Shown one piece after another: positions 22,787-31,864 of a DNA stretch of 37,270 nt. The notes beneath the pieces are model-generated. The model made no database searches, was not told the origin of the DNA, and saw only the letters and a program-made list of their open reading frames with translations. Every line of letters starts with the position of its first letter. Position 1 is the first letter of the stretch. The position numbers were made by a program, and so were the translations under genes. Source of the DNA: Treponema sp. (lineage in GTDB: Bacteria; Spirochaetota; Spirochaetia; Treponematales; Breznakiellaceae); contig WQXG01000032.1 in the NCBI GenBank assembly GCA_009784975.1, forward strand, positions 1 through 37,270, given 5' to 3'.

Positions 22787-23984
22787 GCGAATATTCTGCC
22801 ATAACCGTATCAAAATCCTTTGCTATATTACTGTCTACAAACCCTTTTTCTGCCATACTAAATAAAACCTGCATTGTATCACTGTGGCTCCTTGCAGGAT
22901 GATATGGACGCTCTTCGCTTACAGCCTGATAAATATCCGTGCAGGCAAGAAGACGTGATACAAAATCAAGCTCCTCGTCTTTTTTTCCAAAACTATATCC
23001 GGTGCCGTCTAGTTTTTCATGATGGTTAGATGCCCAATCACAAATATCTTCAAATCCTGTTATTACGCTTAAAAGATCGTAAGTACCCCTTACATGCGCT
23101 TTTATAATATTAAATTCGTTTTCGTCAAGTTTACCAGGTTTTTCCAAAACTTCCACAGGTGTCGCAAGTTTTCCAAGATCATGCATTGCCGCAGCAAGAT
23201 ATGCTTTAGCGCGTTTGGAAGGATCAAAATTATAGTATTCTCCCATAAGCCAAATTTTATTGGCTATCTGCACAGAATGTTTCCTTGTAAAAACAGATGC
23301 GTAATCGATAATTTTGGCAGAAAGCCCTGCAAGACGTATTATGGCATCATCTTGCGCTTCAACTTCCCATGCTGACAGCATCCGAGAAGCCGTATTTTTT
23401 ATATTTTCGTCGTGCAAAGATAAAATTGTTTCTTTATTCAAAATGGCAAGCATGGTATCAGCTGCTTTTTTTGTGAAACGGCTGCCCTTCTGCGCCTCTA
23501 TCTCTTTTTGAAGATACGGTATTTTTTCAGGCTGTATCCGCTGCAAATGATAGCTAACATCTACCATATCCGCAATCGCAATCAACTGCGCTCCCAAAGG
23601 AAACTCTTCCTCTCTTTTACCGAACGGACCTTTACCGTCACAGCGTTCATGGTGATATGTTACAAGGCCGCTAATATCAGTTTTAAATGGAAGTGTTTCA
23701 ATGTTACGCTGTCCGTATTCGCAATGAAGCCTTAAATTTACTTCCTTTACATTTCCGCTTTCACGCTCAGACAGTATGTATTCTGTAAGAGCATTGTCAT
23801 GGAAAAGGGCGCAGGTAGTTACAGCTTTTATCTCTTCTGTATCCATACCCAGCTCTTTGCCCATAAGGGAACATAAAACCGCAATGCGTTTTCCGTGATT
23901 GCAGCTTGCCCCTGAAATTCTGCTTTCTACAATTTCCAAAGCAGCTGCGACAGATTGTACAAGTTCGTCCATTCGTATTTTCAT
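22737..23984 (-). CDS. Tandem HD-GYP domain protein
   Basis: A 415-residue cytoplasmic protein with two HD-GYP-like halves. The first (~10-200) has HD at 62-63 (FHDNAL) and HHERCDGKGPFG at 111-122; it lacks the Lys of HDxGK and the Tyr of GYP, so it is degenerate. The second (~225-400) is complete, with MHDLGK at 267-272 and HHEKLDGTGYSFG at 321-333. The expected activity is hydrolysis of cyclic di-GMP by the second half, with the first half perhaps regulatory. It begins 27 bp after cheX and looks like the last gene of the chemotaxis operon. Its 3' end overlaps the RND gene tail to tail. In-frame ATGs at 23984 and 23972 are both possible starts. Confidence 0.88.
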   Translation of the reverse strand: MKIRMDELVQSVAAALEIVESRISGASCNHGKRIAVLCSLMGKELGMDTEEIKAVTTCALFHDNALTEYILSERESGNVKEVNLRLHCEYGQRNIETLPFKTDISGLVTYHHERCDGKGPFGKREEEFPLGAQLIAIADMVDVSYHLQRIQPEKIPYLQKEIEAQKGSRFTKKAADTMLAILNKETILSLHDENIKNTASRMLSAWEVEAQDDAIIRLAGLSAKIIDYASVFTRKHSVQIANKIWLMGEYYNFDPSKRAKAYLAAAMHDLGKLATPVEVLEKPGKLDENEFNIIKAHVRGTYDLLSVITGFEDICDWASNHHEKLDGTGYSFGKKDEELDFVSRLLACTDIYQAVSEERPYHPARSHSDTMQVLFSMAEKGFVDSNIAKDFDTVMAEYSLKDVPAVFPALNKEQE

Positions 23985-24011
23985 ATTATAACTATAACAT
24001 ATAATAGTATT

Positions 24012-24491
24012 TTATGTATAAAATATCACCTTTATTTTTACCGAAATTTCATCGTTTCCCAGTATTCTGGAAATAACATTGATTCTTTTTTTTGTTTTTA
24101 TTGCAAGATTGTCTGCTTTTAGGAGAAAAGGCGGCGTTATTGTATATATCTGTTCCATGCTGTTTGTGCGCAGCTTGGCATTTCCCGCTGTCATGTTTAC
24201 AAGTTCGCACAGGGTATCTTCTATATCATTTTCTGTTATTTCATTTATTGGAATACCTGTCATAAAAGAACCAATAATTCTAAGGTCTTTTTCTTTGGCA
24301 GAAATAAAAAGCATCCCGTGATTTTTGCCGTTAGATGCCCCCCCAAGGCTCATTACGGCTGTATTTTCGTCAAAAGCGCTGTCCGCCTCTTCTGATAATA
24401 CATTAAATGAAAGCCCTGCCATTTTGGAAACAACATCTGTCAGAGCGTCAATAAAAATATAACTTAATTTTTCTGTTGTAAATTCACTCAT
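24012..24491 (-). CDS. cheX: CheX chemotaxis phosphatase
   Basis: A 159-residue CheC/CheX-family phosphatase that removes phosphate from CheY-P. The active-site ExxN pair is present as E96 and N99 in ELVNMTAGN, in the helix that CheX uses. Only one such motif exists, as in CheX and unlike CheC, which has two. The start chosen is ATG 24491, overlapping the cheY stop by one base (TAATG), with AAGGGG upstream; the longer frame to 24518 runs into cheY. CheX is the usual CheY phosphatase of spirochaetes such as Borrelia and Treponema. Confidence 0.9.
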   Translation of the reverse strand: MSEFTTEKLSYIFIDALTDVVSKMAGLSFNVLSEEADSAFDENTAVMSLGGASNGKNHGMLFISAKEKDLRIIGSFMTGIPINEITENDIEDTLCELVNMTAGNAKLRTNSMEQIYTITPPFLLKADNLAIKTKKRINVISRILGNDEISVKIKVIFYT

Positions 24492-24871
24492 TAATAATCC
24501 CCTTCTCTGCCTATGCACTCCAATATTTTGGTTTCCAGTTCCTGACCTGTAAACGGCTTTGTTAAATAATTCGCAGCCCCCGCGCGTACAGCGGCAACAA
24601 TGCTGCTCTTCTGCCCTTCTGTCGTAACCATCATTACAGGAATATCTTTAAATTGCTCATTATTCTTAATTTCTACAAGCACATCATACCCGCTTTTTTC
24701 AGGCATATTCCAGTCCAAAAGAACAAGGTCTATTTCTTCATACATCTTTGAAAGCATTTCAAGAGCCTCAATTCCGTCCTGCGCTTCTACAGTTTCCATT
24801 TGAAGCACATCGACAGTTGCCTTAATGATTTTTCTCATTACAGACGAATCGTCAACTACAAGTAATCTCAT
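24491..24871 (-). CDS. cheY: Chemotaxis response regulator CheY
   Basis: A single-domain receiver of 126 residues. The phosphorylation site is intact: D7-D8, phospho-acceptor D53 in LVLLDWNMPEKSG, the switch Thr in MMVTTEG and Lys 105 in LTKPFTG. It should carry the signal from CheA to the flagellar switch. Its ATG overlaps the cheR stop (ATGA) and its stop overlaps cheX, so levels of the three proteins are likely coupled. Confidence 0.95.
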   Translation of the reverse strand: MRLLVVDDSSVMRKIIKATVDVLQMETVEAQDGIEALEMLSKMYEEIDLVLLDWNMPEKSGYDVLVEIKNNEQFKDIPVMMVTTEGQKSSIVAAVRAGAANYLTKPFTGQELETKILECIGREGDY

Positions 24872-25767
24872 TTTTTAACCCCTTCTCTTTTTGTATAATA
24901 TGTTAAATTTCCGTAATAATCTGCGTCAAATTTATTTTCGAACAGGTCATATAGGGCATAATTTCCTGTAAATAATACCCCGTTATCACACAATGAATCG
25001 CGTATTTTTTCTACAATCTGGATTTTTACAGCCTCCGGAAAATATATTAAAACATACCTGCAGAAAATAACGTCGAACAACCCAAATTCCTTAAAACTAT
25101 CAAGCAGGTTAAAATGCATAAATTTTACAGCATTGCTGATTTTTGGGTCAATTGTCCAAACTGATCCGTTTCTGATAAAATATTTATCTTTATATTCTTC
25201 GTTTAAGCCGCGCATAATACTTATCTTATCATATCTGCCTTTTTTGGCTGTTTCAAGGACCTGACTGGAAATATCCGTTGCAAAAAATTCAAAATTATCA
25301 AAGTTTACGCCTTTTACGCTGTTTTTGCTTAAATAATTGTCTATACACATGGCTGTAGAATAGATTTCCTGTCCCGTTGAAGCCGCCGCGCTCCAAATTC
25401 TTACCCGTTTTTTTCTTCCAGAGGTTATTTCGCCTATAAGATATGGAAGAATGGTTTCTTCCAGCACCTTCCATGGAGCCTCATCACGAAACCATTTTGT
25501 TTCGTTTGTAGTTATGGAATTGATTATTTTTTGATTAAACAAAGGGTCATTTTTTTTAATAATATAACTGTATAACTCTTCAAAAGAATTTACATCCAAA
25601 TCAACAAGATATTTGGAAAGCCTTGTTTCGAATATATATGTTTTTTCCGCCGGAATATAAATCCCGCACTTTTTAACAATATAATCGCTTAAAAGCGAAT
25701 ATTCTTTTTCATTTATGGAAGCAAGAGATAAATTGTCTTTTGAATATTTTAAACCTGAGTGTAACAT
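24868..25767 (-). CDS. cheR: Chemotaxis methyltransferase CheR
   Basis: A 299-residue S-adenosylmethionine-dependent enzyme that methylates glutamates of chemoreceptors. Visible motifs: TTNETKWFRDE at the end of the N-terminal domain, RIWSAAASTGQEIYSTAM for the cofactor loop (the common CGCSTGEEPYS form is changed), FFATDISSQVLETA, and FDVIFCRYVLIYF. The ATG at 25767 lies 19 bp inside cheB with AGGGAGA about 10 bp upstream. No pentapeptide tether is apparent on the receptors here, so it probably docks directly to the receptor body. Confidence 0.94.
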   Translation of the reverse strand: MLHSGLKYSKDNLSLASINEKEYSLLSDYIVKKCGIYIPAEKTYIFETRLSKYLVDLDVNSFEELYSYIIKKNDPLFNQKIINSITTNETKWFRDEAPWKVLEETILPYLIGEITSGRKKRVRIWSAAASTGQEIYSTAMCIDNYLSKNSVKGVNFDNFEFFATDISSQVLETAKKGRYDKISIMRGLNEEYKDKYFIRNGSVWTIDPKISNAVKFMHFNLLDSFKEFGLFDVIFCRYVLIYFPEAVKIQIVEKIRDSLCDNGVLFTGNYALYDLFENKFDADYYGNLTYYTKREGVKK

Positions 25768-26783
25768 ATACTTTCTATCTCCCTGTAAATTTTATCCAAA
25801 TCCAAAATTTTGTCTGCCAGTCCGCTTTCCACAGCGCATCTTGGCATTCCGTACACAACACATGTCTCTTCGCTTTGCGCAATACAATAACAATCACGTT
25901 TGGCTTTAAGGCTTAAAAGCCCCTTTCTGCCGTCACTTCCCATTCCTGTTAAAATAACAGCTAAAACTCCTCTACCGCTAAACGATTTTGCCACAGATTC
26001 AAAAAGAACATCCGCGGCTGGACGAAGCCCTCCGATTGGAGGAGAGTCATCCAGTTTAATATTGTTTTTGGAATTAAGTTTCATGTGCATTCCGCCTGGC
26101 GCCAAATAAACATTCCCTGCTTTTACAGTTTCCCTGTCTTGCGCGATTTTAACTTTTAATCCGGACTTATTATCCAAATGCACTGCCAATGTTTCCGTAA
26201 AATATGACGGTATATGCTGAACAATTAAAATAGGCAACGGAAAATCAGAGCGCAAATTTGATAAAATTCTGTTTAAAGCCAAAGGACCGCCCGTAGAAGC
26301 TGCAATAAGAACAATTTCAGGGCATATAATATTTTTTACAGGCGGTTTTTTGGGAATTATTTCATTTTCTTCGCGGTTTTTTTGCATTGTTTTTGTAATC
26401 AGGTAATTCATTTTTTGTTTAATAATATCCAGATTATCAGCATAGCTGTCATATATGGGCTTTGTCATACATTCAGTTGCGCCTTTTGACAAAACATCCT
26501 GGAACAGATCGCTGTTTGCAGCCGAAGGTCTTGCTATTGCCAGAATATAGGCAAGCGGGTTTTTCATTAAAACAATATTAATTATTTCTGTTAAACCAGG
26601 ATCTGAAATTTCCGCATCTATAACTATAATATTATAATTTTTATTATTAATAAGACCTAAGACTTCATCGCCGTCTGAAACGCAGGATACTGATATGTTT
26701 TTATCAGCTTCCGTTACAGCACGGGTAAACATTTTTGTGTATACCGATGATTTGTCGGCGATTAAAACCCTGATTTTTTCCAT
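25749..26783 (-). CDS. cheB: Chemotaxis methylesterase/deamidase CheB
   Basis: A 344-residue receiver-plus-esterase protein. The C-terminal catalytic domain has the triad S163 (AASTGGPLAL), H190 (IVQHIPSYFTE) and D284 (LTGMGSDGRKG), so it should demethylate receptors. The receiver keeps D56 (IIVIDAEISD) and K108 (CMTKPI), but the usual acidic pair reads D10-K11 instead of Asp-Asp. Activation by phosphate may therefore be altered. The gene starts 2 bp after the chemoreceptor and overlaps cheR by 19 bp. Confidence 0.93.
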   Translation of the reverse strand: MEKIRVLIADKSSVYTKMFTRAVTEADKNISVSCVSDGDEVLGLINNKNYNIIVIDAEISDPGLTEIINIVLMKNPLAYILAIARPSAANSDLFQDVLSKGATECMTKPIYDSYADNLDIIKQKMNYLITKTMQKNREENEIIPKKPPVKNIICPEIVLIAASTGGPLALNRILSNLRSDFPLPILIVQHIPSYFTETLAVHLDNKSGLKVKIAQDRETVKAGNVYLAPGGMHMKLNSKNNIKLDDSPPIGGLRPAADVLFESVAKSFSGRGVLAVILTGMGSDGRKGLLSLKAKRDCYCIAQSEETCVVYGMPRCAVESGLADKILDLDKIYREIESICYTQV

Positions 26784-26785
26784 AC

Positions 26786-28792
26786 TCAGCCTATAATGAA
26801 ATTTTTGACGGAATCTTCCATCTCGCTTGCGATTTTAAGTATTGTTTCGCTGGCTTCTTTTGTGGAACTTGCGCTGTGGTTTACCTCTCCTGCTTCTCCG
26901 TTTATAAGCTGAAGATTTTTGGAAATATCAACAAGACCCAGCGCCATTTCCTTTGCCGCTCTGTTTATTTCGCTTATATTGTTTGAAGCGCGTTCGGAAT
27001 TCATCGCTATTTCCTGCGTCCCCACAACAAGTTCTGCCGTAGATTTTGCTATCTCATTAACGCCTTTGGTAGATTCAATAACTGTTTTTGTTACAGACTG
27101 CGCGTTTTCAGAAACGCTTATTATTTCTGAATTAATTTCGCTCATTCTCTGCGCGGCTGTAGCCGATTCCGAGGCAATCTGATCGCTTCTGTCCCTGGAC
27201 TGTGTTGTTTCCCTTGCGAATGAATTTATATACTCTGTCATATCGTTAATAATCGACGTAATTTCCGATACGGCTCCGACAGCCTCAGGCATATTTTTCT
27301 GCATATTTTCTATCTGCTCGGCAATTTCATCTGTGGCATCTGCTGTTTGTTTTGCAAGTTCTTTAACTTCATTTGCAACTATCATAAAACTCTTGCCCGC
27401 TTCTCCCGCTCCTGCGGCTTCTATCGCGGCATTTAATGCAAGCATATTTGTCTGATCTGCAATATCGCTTATAACATTAACAATCTTTCCTATTTGCTTG
27501 CTTGCAGCCTCCAGCCTTCGTATTATATCATTTGTATTTTTGGCTTTTCCATCCGCGTCCAGCATTTTATTTTTCGCATTTACGCTGTTAACGCTTATCA
27601 TAATAATGGATTTGTTAATTTCTTCTACGCTCTTTGCAACATTGTTAAATACATTTGAAACAAGTTTAACAGAACTTGATGCATTTACAATGCTTTTCTG
27701 GATACTGTCTACAAGAGCGCTTGACTGCTCTACCCTCATGCTGGTCTCTTCTGCCGCTGCCGCAACATTGCTTATTGTAGAGTTAATTTCCTCTATGGAA
27801 GACGCCATTGCGCTGATATGCGAGCTTGCCGTTGAAAGTGAGTTTGTCGATTGTGTCATTCCCGCAGAAAATTCCTCTGTTACCGTACTTACAACGTTTG
27901 TCTTTTCGCTGAGTTCCTTGCTGTTTGTTTCCATTTGCGAAGATACAGACAAAAGGTTCTTTGCGGATTCGCGCATTTGTTGCGCAGATTCCCTGATGCC
28001 GTTTATCGTATGCCGGTTAAATTCCATAAGATGGTTGAATGCATTGTAAAACTGTCCGAATTCATCACCGTATTCATCGGGGAATTTAACGGTAAAATCC
28101 CCTCCTGCAACAATTTTTACCAACTCTGTGCCAATCATTATAGGTTTGCTGGCTGATATGGAAAAATATATTCCAAAAAATACAATTATAAAAAGCGCGA
28201 TAAATGATATGATAATAAGCCGTATTACGGCAGCTTCGGATTTATGTTTGTTACCCAATGTAATATTTTTTCCCAGATGTATCCTTAATAAGTTTAATTC
28301 AGTTAAAATATCCAAACATCTGTCGGAAATCGGCGACATAACCTCAATAATAAATTCACCGGGATCATCTCCGTTGTTTAGTCTATCCCTAAAAATATGC
28401 ATATATATGTCCCATTTTTCAAATAATTCTGCAAATTCGTTATACAATACGCGAGCTTGAGGAAGTTCTATAGTATCTGAAAATATTTGCATATTTTCCT
28501 TTATCAATACCATACTGGCAAAAAATTCTTCTATTATATCGTTTCGCTTTTGAACATCTCTTTCTAAAATAACGTCACGGCCTTTAAGCTTTATATTTCC
28601 CATTACAACTCTTGCCTGCAATATACGCTCAAGAGGGTCCAATACCTTAATGATATTTTCTTCGCTTATAGATACAGTAGCATTCATATCTACAATAGAC
28701 AAAAGTGAAGTGCAAAGCATGATAACTGCAACAAATAAAAACGCAAACAGCAGCTTTGTCCTTATTTTTAATCCTTTTATAATTTCAAACAT
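26786..28792 (-). CDS. Membrane methyl-accepting chemotaxis protein
   Basis: A 668-residue transmembrane chemoreceptor. Membrane helix 1 is at ~13-33, followed by a periplasmic helical sensor of about 155 residues (~34-188) that looks like a four-helix bundle. Membrane helix 2 is at ~189-211, then a HAMP domain (~212-262). The cytoplasmic signalling hairpin has the conserved tip [20 protein letters not shown], where CheA and CheW bind. No C-terminal CheR-binding pentapeptide is seen. The ligand is unknown. It lies inside the che operon, overlapping cheW by 8 bp, which suggests it is the receptor dedicated to this CheA. Confidence 0.95.
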   Translation of the reverse strand: MFEIIKGLKIRTKLLFAFLFVAVIMLCTSLLSIVDMNATVSISEENIIKVLDPLERILQARVVMGNIKLKGRDVILERDVQKRNDIIEEFFASMVLIKENMQIFSDTIELPQARVLYNEFAELFEKWDIYMHIFRDRLNNGDDPGEFIIEVMSPISDRCLDILTELNLLRIHLGKNITLGNKHKSEAAVIRLIIISFIALFIIVFFGIYFSISASKPIMIGTELVKIVAGGDFTVKFPDEYGDEFGQFYNAFNHLMEFNRHTINGIRESAQQMRESAKNLLSVSSQMETNSKELSEKTNVVSTVTEEFSAGMTQSTNSLSTASSHISAMASSIEEINSTISNVAAAAEETSMRVEQSSALVDSIQKSIVNASSSVKLVSNVFNNVAKSVEEINKSIIMISVNSVNAKNKMLDADGKAKNTNDIIRRLEAASKQIGKIVNVISDIADQTNMLALNAAIEAAGAGEAGKSFMIVANEVKELAKQTADATDEIAEQIENMQKNMPEAVGAVSEITSIINDMTEYINSFARETTQSRDRSDQIASESATAAQRMSEINSEIISVSENAQSVTKTVIESTKGVNEIAKSTAELVVGTQEIAMNSERASNNISEINRAAKEMALGLVDISKNLQLINGEAGEVNHSASSTKEASETILKIASEMEDSVKNFIIG

Positions 28793-29291
28793 TTTCTATT
28801 CCTTCGTTTAAATTTGCTTTCTCTGCATAGAGAGCCGGTTTTTCGCCGTTATTTCTATATTTATTTATTATAGATTCAATATTTATAATTCTGTAAAGCC
28901 TGTTTTCATGTTCAGTAATCCCAGAAATGCAAAAATTATCCTCTGTACCTGTTGTCATGCAAAGAGGACGTATTTTATTATCATCCAAATCGATCAGATT
29001 ACCGGGCTTATCTATAAATAAACCCAGCTGATCTTCACTGCCGGCAAGCGTTTTAAAAACAACAGCTTTAACTTCCCGCGAGTCATATTCCCTGTTTCTT
29101 CTTTCCTTATGCCCTAAAAGCTGATAAAGGCTTATTATGGTAATAACCCTTCCTTTTAAATTTGCTATGCCGATTATTTCACCGGGAGCTGTAGGAACCG
29201 GTGTTACAATCATTTTTCGCGTAACTTTTTGCACCAGATCAACATCTACGGCAAAATATTCTTTATTCACAAGAAAGCTAAAACATCTCAT
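28785..29291 (-). CDS. cheW: Chemotaxis coupling protein CheW
   Basis: A 168-residue CheW-type adaptor that bridges receptors and CheA. The N-terminal strand [21 protein letters not shown], the turn [21 protein letters not shown] and the strand [14 protein letters not shown] follow the CheW fold. A short tail (~20 residues) extends beyond the domain. It overlaps cheA by 4 bp and the receptor gene by 8 bp. Confidence 0.92.
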   Translation of the reverse strand: MRCFSFLVNKEYFAVDVDLVQKVTRKMIVTPVPTAPGEIIGIANLKGRVITIISLYQLLGHKERRNREYDSREVKAVVFKTLAGSEDQLGLFIDKPGNLIDLDDNKIRPLCMTTGTEDNFCISGITEHENRLYRIINIESIINKYRNNGEKPALYAEKANLNEGIENV

Positions 29292-31864
29292 AAATTCTTC
29301 CCCTTCATTGTTATTTTTCTTTTTGTTTTATCATTTTCCACATGCTCTGCAATTGCTCCCGGATTTATAAAAATGAGTATCTTTTCATTATAAATCCCTG
29401 TCCCAAAAACAAAATCACTGTAGATATGTTTATTGTCAAGTAAAAATTCTTCTTCGGCTTTATCTATCACATTCCTTACAAGAAGTCCTGTGGGAGATAC
29501 GCTGTTTTTTAAAGTTAATACATAGAGTTTTTCTTCGGTATAATCCCGTTTTACAACAGGCGCGTAATCTTCCGGCCTTACAATGCGCCAGGTACAGCCG
29601 GAAATAATTACAAAAAGTCCATTGTTTATTTCCTGAATATTCCTGTTTTTAATGCTTTCTATTCTTAAAATATCGGCAGTTTCTACGGCAAAGTATTCTG
29701 TGCCTGAACATTTAAAAATTATCACCTGTTTTACATTTTCCTCATTTACGTATTTTTTTTCTTCCGGTTCATATTGCAGCTCATCTTCTTTTTCTTCCAA
29801 ACCCATAAACCGCATAATCCCCAATGTATCCAGAATAGCAACTGCCTTTCCGCTGCCTAAAACCGTTACACATAAATAACAGGGGCAGTTTTGCAGATAT
29901 ACCGGTACATTTTTTACAAGGATCTGTTCTGTTTCTACAGCATCGTCAATTAAAAGCGCAAAGCTTTTTCCTTCTGCCCTAAGCACAAGGCATTTTATTA
30001 CATCCATGGCTTTGCATTTCTCCAATACCGCAGAAGCGGAAAGAGGCTGTTTGCCTTTTGCTTTGGCTTCAATCCCGTTCATGGTAATAACGGGGATGAT
30101 TCTCCCGTTAAAACTTAAAACCAGTGATTTATTTACCTTTTCTATTCTTTGCTGTTTTGAATTTTCATTGTTATTGATCCGCACTATATGTTCTACATTC
30201 AGTTCCGGCACCGCATAGGAAATAGAATCAATATTTACAATAAGAGTATTTATAACAGAGAGGGTAAGCGGCATTTTTAACCGCACTGTTGTTCCAATAC
30301 CCGGATCGGATTCTATTTCTATAAAACCGCCTGATTTTTCTATATTGTTTTTTACAATATCCATTCCAACGCCGCGCCCGGAAAGATTTGTTACCTGTTT
30401 AGCGGTGGAAATACCCGGCTTAAAAATCAAATTGTATATTTCGCTTTTTGTCATTGACGCAAGCGTTTCTTCTGTTTCAATTCCCTTTTCAATTGCCTTG
30501 TTTTTAAGAGCTTCAATATCAATACCGCCGCCGTCATCTGTAACTTCAATGATGGCAGAACTGTCACGCATATATGCATTAAGAATGATAGAACCTTTTT
30601 GCATTTTTCCGCGATCCTGCCGCTCCTTTGCGCTCTCCATGCCGTGGTCAGCCGAATTTTTTACAAGCTGCGTAATGGGGTCAACAAGCGCTTCCAGCAA
30701 ATATTTATCCAGGGTTACATCGTCTCTTAATATTTTTACAGCAATATCTTTATTCAGGGCTTTTGCCGTATCACGTATCATTCTTGGGAATTTGTTAAAA
30801 ATAACGCTTATAGGCTGCATTCTTGTGAACATAATTCTTTCATGTATTTCGCTTGTTAGATGGTTTATGTCATGTAAAAGCGGCGTTAGACCCAGAATTG
30901 ATCTTTTATGCTCTGATACAACAGAGAAAAGCTGATTTCGCACCAAAACCATTTCGTTGGCTAAATCCATTAATTTGTTTATATCTGTTATATCAAGGCG
31001 TATTGAAAGATTATTCCCCTGTAAAGCCGCAAGTTTATTGTTTTTACCGGTGTCCGGATTTATAACACCGGATTTTACGGATTTTACAACGCCTTGCAAT
31101 TGATGTATATGCTTTTTTTCTGTTCCAATTGCAATAGACAAAAGTTCCAAATCCAAAATGCTTGTAACAAGAATTTCCAGCTCGCATGTATCATGTTCTT
31201 TAAGCGTCTTTGTCAGCTCTCCTGTAAAAACAGCAGTATTGGAATTTTTAATTACCTTACCTGCGGCAATTGCCTGGACAATAAAACAGACAGATAAAAT
31301 ATTATCTATCATTCCGCCGGGGTTTTTATAAAATTTTCCAAGACTTCTGTTAAAGCTTATATTTATATAGTATATTTTATGCCCGTGTCTTGACATATTT
31401 TTTATAGTTTCCTCTGTTGCGCTTTCGTTTAAATTAAACGGAACATTTACTTCCTGCTTGATTTCTTCGTTATAATTGTTATTTGCTGTTAAAGTATATG
31501 TTTTTAATTCATCAATAATTTCATCTATGGAAATTGTTTCATCATTCTGTAAATTTTCAATTAAATCTTTCAGGCAATCCACGCATTTTAGGACAAGGTC
31601 TGCAATATCATTGTCAATGTTTAAAGTTTTTTCCATGATCTGCGACAATACGCCTTCTAGTTCATGAGTAACTGCCACAATTTTATCAAGCGATAAAAAA
31701 CTCGCTGTCCCCTTAATGCTATGCGCGGCGCGGAAAACAGAGCTCATCAATTTACTGTCGTTTGCAAACATGGAAACATCCAGGAATGCCGTTTCTATTG
31801 TTTCCATGTGTATTCTGGCTTCCGCTTCAAAATCACCAATAAAAAGATTTGCGTCAATTTTCAT
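29288..31864 (-). CDS. cheA: Chemotaxis histidine kinase CheA with two CheW-like domains
   Basis: An 858-residue kinase. The P1 (Hpt) domain has H48 in FRAAHSIKGTASF. A P2-like region (~135-275) is divergent. The dimerisation helices (LMDLANEMVLVRNQLF) are followed by the P4 ATPase with HGMESAKERQD, DDGGGID and GRGVGMDIVK, so catalytic parts are intact. The P5 CheW-like domain (~545-690) is followed, after an acidic linker, by a second CheW-like domain (~715-845: IIFKCSGTEYFAVETADILRI, then GTGIYNEKILIFINPGAI). Standard CheA has only one. The gene overlaps the double-receiver gene by 4 bp and cheW by 4 bp. Confidence 0.95.
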   Translation of the reverse strand: MKIDANLFIGDFEAEARIHMETIETAFLDVSMFANDSKLMSSVFRAAHSIKGTASFLSLDKIVAVTHELEGVLSQIMEKTLNIDNDIADLVLKCVDCLKDLIENLQNDETISIDEIIDELKTYTLTANNNYNEEIKQEVNVPFNLNESATEETIKNMSRHGHKIYYINISFNRSLGKFYKNPGGMIDNILSVCFIVQAIAAGKVIKNSNTAVFTGELTKTLKEHDTCELEILVTSILDLELLSIAIGTEKKHIHQLQGVVKSVKSGVINPDTGKNNKLAALQGNNLSIRLDITDINKLMDLANEMVLVRNQLFSVVSEHKRSILGLTPLLHDINHLTSEIHERIMFTRMQPISVIFNKFPRMIRDTAKALNKDIAVKILRDDVTLDKYLLEALVDPITQLVKNSADHGMESAKERQDRGKMQKGSIILNAYMRDSSAIIEVTDDGGGIDIEALKNKAIEKGIETEETLASMTKSEIYNLIFKPGISTAKQVTNLSGRGVGMDIVKNNIEKSGGFIEIESDPGIGTTVRLKMPLTLSVINTLIVNIDSISYAVPELNVEHIVRINNNENSKQQRIEKVNKSLVLSFNGRIIPVITMNGIEAKAKGKQPLSASAVLEKCKAMDVIKCLVLRAEGKSFALLIDDAVETEQILVKNVPVYLQNCPCYLCVTVLGSGKAVAILDTLGIMRFMGLEEKEDELQYEPEEKKYVNEENVKQVIIFKCSGTEYFAVETADILRIESIKNRNIQEINNGLFVIISGCTWRIVRPEDYAPVVKRDYTEEKLYVLTLKNSVSPTGLLVRNVIDKAEEEFLLDNKHIYSDFVFGTGIYNEKILIFINPGAIAEHVENDKTKRKITMKGKNL

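Noticed and set aside
27498-28049. 183-residue plus-strand frame inside the membrane chemoreceptor
   Set aside because: It is the antisense of the Ala/Ser-rich signalling hairpin, whose codon use leaves the opposite strand open. No independent evidence.
30345-30935. 196-residue plus-strand frame inside cheA
   Set aside because: It is the antisense of the conserved kinase core. No ribosome binding site and no recognisable protein.
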